A stretch of 14,512 nt of DNA, taken from the NCBI GenBank assembly GCA_045532055.1, contig JAZSFF010000040.1:1-14512 (forward strand). Direction: 5' to 3'. Below are positions 12,291 to 14,512 of the stretch, piece by piece. Numbering within the stretch: position 1 is the stretch's first letter; every line of letters starts with the position of its first letter. This DNA comes from SIG440 sp045532055. GTDB taxonomy: Bacteria; Bacillota; Clostridia; Monoglobales; Monoglobaceae. Below the pieces are notes generated by a model. It was not told the DNA's origin. It made no database searches and was given only the letters and a program-made list of their open reading frames with translations. The translations under genes and the position numbers were made by a program.

Positions 12291-14060
12291 ATGACCAACA
12301 ACAAAAAAGCACTTGCTTGGATTGAAGAAATGAAAGCCCTTTGCAAGCCCTCAAATGTGGTTTGGATTGACGGCTCTAAAGAACAGCTTGAGGCCCTTCG
12401 TGAGGAAGCTGTTGAAAGCGGCGAAATGATAAAGCTTAACCAGGAAAAGCTTCCCGGATGCTATTATCACAGAACAGCAGAGAATGACGTTGCCCGTGTA
12501 GAGGACAGAACATTTATCTGTACAGAAACAAAGGAAGAGGCAGGCCCAATCAACAACTGGATGGCACCTGCTGAGATGTATGCAAAACTCAACGCACTTT
12601 ATGACGGCTCAATGGAAGGCCGCACAATGTACATTATCCCATATTCAATGGGTCCTGTTGGCTCACCTTTCTCAAAGATTGGTATTGAGCTTACAGACAG
12701 CATTTATGTTGTTCTCAACATGGACATCATGACAAGAGTGGGAAAAGACGTGCTTGACGCACTTGGCGAAGACGGCGATTTTGTAAAATGCCTCCATGCT
12801 AAGCGTGACGTTAACCCTGACGAAAGATACATTGTTCACTTCCCACAGGACAACACAATCATGTCCGTAAACTCAGCTTACGGCGGAAACGTTCTCCTTG
12901 GCAAAAAGTGTTTCGCTCTTCGTATCGCGTCATATCAGGGAATGAAAGAGGGCTGGATGGCAGAGCATATGCTTATCCTCGGATTGGAAAATCCCAAGGG
13001 CGAAGTTAAATACATCTGTGCTGCTTTCCCCTCAGCTTGTGGTAAAACAAACCTGGCTATGCTTATCCCTCCTGCATTCCTCAAGGAACAGGGCTACAAA
13101 GTATGGACAGTAGGTGACGATATTGCTTGGCTCCGTGTTGGCGAGGATGGCAGACTTTATGCCATCAACCCTGAAGCTGGTTTCTTCGGCGTTGCTCCCG
13201 GTACTTCTGTGAAGTCAAATTTCAATGCTTTGGAGGCAACAAAGAAAGATACAATCTTCACAAACGTTGCAATAAATGAAGAAGATATGACTGTTTGGTG
13301 GGAAGGCCTTGACAAGAATCCTCCCTCAAAGGCAATCGAGTGGAAAGGTGCTAAGGTTGACGGCAAAGAATATACAGCAGAAGGCAACAAATTGGCACAT
13401 CCCAACTCAAGATTTACAGCTCCTGCAAAGAACTGTCCCTGCATTTCTCCTGAATTCGAGAATCCTCAGGGTGTTCCCATTTCAGCAATTGTATTCGGCG
13501 GCCGCCGTGCAAAGACTGCTCCGCTGGTATATCAGGCTCGTGACTGGGATCACGGTGTATTTGTGGGTGCAACAATGGCATCTGAAACAACTGCAGCAGC
13601 AGCAGGTGCAGTAGGCGTTGTAAGACGTGACCCCATGGCTATGCGTCCTTTTGTTGGATATAATATGGCTGATTACTTCCAGCACTGGTACGATATGGGC
13701 AAGAAGATTGCAAATCCGCCCAAGATCTTTAATGTAAACTGGTTCAGACTTGATGACGAAGGCAACTTCATGTGGCCTGGCTTTGGTGACAATATGCGTG
13801 TTCTCAACTGGATTCTTGACCGTTGCGAGGGCAAGGTTGATGCGGTTGAAACAGAAATCGGTTATGTTCCCAACAAGAAAGACCTCCAGCTTGACGGTCT
13901 TGACCTCAGCGACGAGGTTGTTGACGAACTTCTTTCAATCGATGTTGAGGCATGGAAAGAAGACCTTGCAAACCAGAGAGAATTCTTTGCACAGTTTGGC
14001 GACAGACTTCCTCAGGAAATCAAGGACAGCATGGATCAGCTTGAGAAGAATCTTGGTTAA
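12291..14060 (+). CDS. pckA: Phosphoenolpyruvate carboxykinase (GTP-dependent)
   Basis: Interconverts oxaloacetate plus GTP with phosphoenolpyruvate, GDP and CO2. In fermenting anaerobes it can run in the carboxylating direction toward oxaloacetate. The length of 589 residues and the motifs place it in the GTP class rather than the roughly 530-residue ATP class. The P-loop FPSACGKTN at 246-254 carries the hyper-reactive cysteine of the GTP enzymes (Cys250). The kinase-2 metal motif VGDDIAWL starts at 274, and NPEAGFFGVAPGT and the guanine-site region (FTAPAKNCPCISPEFENPQG) follow. The ATG follows a near-perfect AAGGAGG by 8 nt. Codon choice is visibly more uniform than in neighbouring genes, as expected of a highly expressed gene. 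It has its own promoter region and strong terminator, so it is a single-gene unit. Confidence 0.97.
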   Translation: MTNNKKALAWIEEMKALCKPSNVVWIDGSKEQLEALREEAVESGEMIKLNQEKLPGCYYHRTAENDVARVEDRTFICTETKEEAGPINNWMAPAEMYAKLNALYDGSMEGRTMYIIPYSMGPVGSPFSKIGIELTDSIYVVLNMDIMTRVGKDVLDALGEDGDFVKCLHAKRDVNPDERYIVHFPQDNTIMSVNSAYGGNVLLGKKCFALRIASYQGMKEGWMAEHMLILGLENPKGEVKYICAAFPSACGKTNLAMLIPPAFLKEQGYKVWTVGDDIAWLRVGEDGRLYAINPEAGFFGVAPGTSVKSNFNALEATKKDTIFTNVAINEEDMTVWWEGLDKNPPSKAIEWKGAKVDGKEYTAEGNKLAHPNSRFTAPAKNCPCISPEFENPQGVPISAIVFGGRRAKTAPLVYQARDWDHGVFVGATMASETTAAAAGAVGVVRRDPMAMRPFVGYNMADYFQHWYDMGKKIANPPKIFNVNWFRLDDEGNFMWPGFGDNMRVLNWILDRCEGKVDAVETEIGYVPNKKDLQLDGLDLSDEVVDELLSIDVEAWKEDLANQREFFAQFGDRLPQEIKDSMDQLEKNLG

Positions 14061-14078
14061 TTGAAAAATTTAAAATGG

Positions 14079-14105
14079 AACCCCCGGTTTATCCGGGGGT
14101 TTTTT
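14079..14105 (+). terminator. Strong intrinsic terminator of pckA
   Basis: AACCCCCGG (14079-14087) pairs perfectly with CCGGGGGTT (14093-14101) around a 5-nt loop, and the T-run extends to 14105. It begins 18 bp after the pckA stop. Confidence 0.95.
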
Positions 14106-14512
14106 GTGTAACAGGCACAGTTTCCCTTTAACCGGGGAGGTTGCCGGAGTTTCGTGCATGCTGTATATTTTAAGGGGGTCAAACCCCCTTATACCCCCTT
14201 ACCGCTGTAGACCTTGTTTCCCAGGGGGAAAGGTTCCCCCTGGCACCCCTTTTTCCGCTGTTCCAGTTTCGTGCATATGTAAGTGTTCATATTTTTTCAT
14301 TTCGCTGACGCTCGGATACTCGATATATATCGAGTGCGCTCGCTAAAACCGGCGGATGAAAAAGGGAACTGATATCCGCCGGTTTTCACCTCATTCAAAA
14401 ATATTCACAAACATCTGCATCTCAACTCTCACTAACGCGGCTTTTCTCTCGCCCCTCTCTGCGGGTCTTTAAGACCCCAAAGGAATACCTTGGCAAATAT
14501 TCCGCGTTAAGC
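14106..14512. repeat. Gene-free, palindrome-rich intergenic tail
   Basis: No credible gene is present. The stretch holds a direct repeat AGTTTCGTGCAT (14148-14159 and 14265-14276). It also contains hairpin AAGGGGGT/ACCCCCTT (14172-14190) with a third copy of the 3' arm at 14193-14200, and a perfect 10-bp hairpin CCAGGGGGAA/TTCCCCCTGG (14221-14243). An 18-bp perfect palindrome ACTCGATATATATCGAGT (14318-14335) follows. A 13-bp stem is at 14345-14386, and an inverted pair TAACGCGG/CCGCGTTA (14433-14440, 14502-14509) encloses smaller stems. The density of inverted repeats suggests a dispersed repeat family or structured non-coding DNA; I cannot name it. Confidence 0.6.
14345..14386. terminator. 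Possible bidirectional terminator or repeat hairpin
   Basis: AAAACCGGCGGAT (14345-14357) pairs perfectly over 13 bp with ATCCGCCGGTTTT (14374-14386), with a 16-nt loop and T-runs of four on both strands. No gene ends just upstream in the window; on the minus strand it could serve a gene beyond the right edge, or it may be part of the surrounding repeat. Confidence 0.45.

Noticed and set aside
14104..14346. 80-codon plus-strand ORF in the right tail
   Set aside because: It is a translation of G/C-run hairpins and direct repeats, starts in the pckA terminator, and has no ribosome binding site or protein-like composition.

Overview
The window looks like chromosomal core sequence from a low-to-moderate GC Gram-positive anaerobe of the Clostridia. 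This rests on AGGAGG-type ribosome binding sites, TTG/GTG starts, sigma-A promoters with TTGACA/TATAAT boxes, a parS-parA-parB-serS order, a lysC gene of the Bacillus type, and a GTP-dependent PEP carboxykinase. I cannot place it below class level. There is no phage, transposase, CRISPR array, tRNA or rRNA.

Layout. 1-3059 (+): the 3' part of tex (transcription accessory/RNA-binding protein, cut by the window edge), followed closely by a MATE-family exporter. 3061-6858 (+): two perfect parS centromere sites, the parA promoter, parA (soj), parB (spo0J), a small membrane-anchored coiled-coil protein of unknown function, and serS, closed by a strong terminator. 6859-7456: about 600 bp with no convincing gene, but with a strong extended -10 promoter whose predicted start falls at the foot of a long RNA hairpin and which is followed by two intrinsic terminators. 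This is a candidate structured small RNA and the least explained part of the window. 7457-10078 (-): a hom-lysC operon (homoserine dehydrogenase, aspartokinase) with its promoter and a shared terminator. lysC carries an internal Shine-Dalgarno and in-frame GTG at codon 246 that would make a separate regulatory beta subunit. 10107-11208 (-): dusB with a terminator and a perfect consensus promoter. 11230-12115 (+): proB, divergent from dusB and also behind a perfect consensus promoter. 12169-14105 (+): pckA with its own promoter(s), long leader and terminator. 14106-14512: a gene-free, palindrome-rich tail.

How the genes work together. ParA, ParB and the two parS sites form the chromosome segregation module. 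The coiled-coil protein and serS probably share its transcript. Hom and LysC catalyse steps 3 and 1 of the aspartate pathway towards threonine, methionine and lysine. ProB begins proline synthesis, but no proA is next to it. PckA links oxaloacetate and PEP. DusB modifies tRNA and SerRS charges tRNA-Ser. All identifications come from reading translated motifs by eye; no database search or folding program was run.
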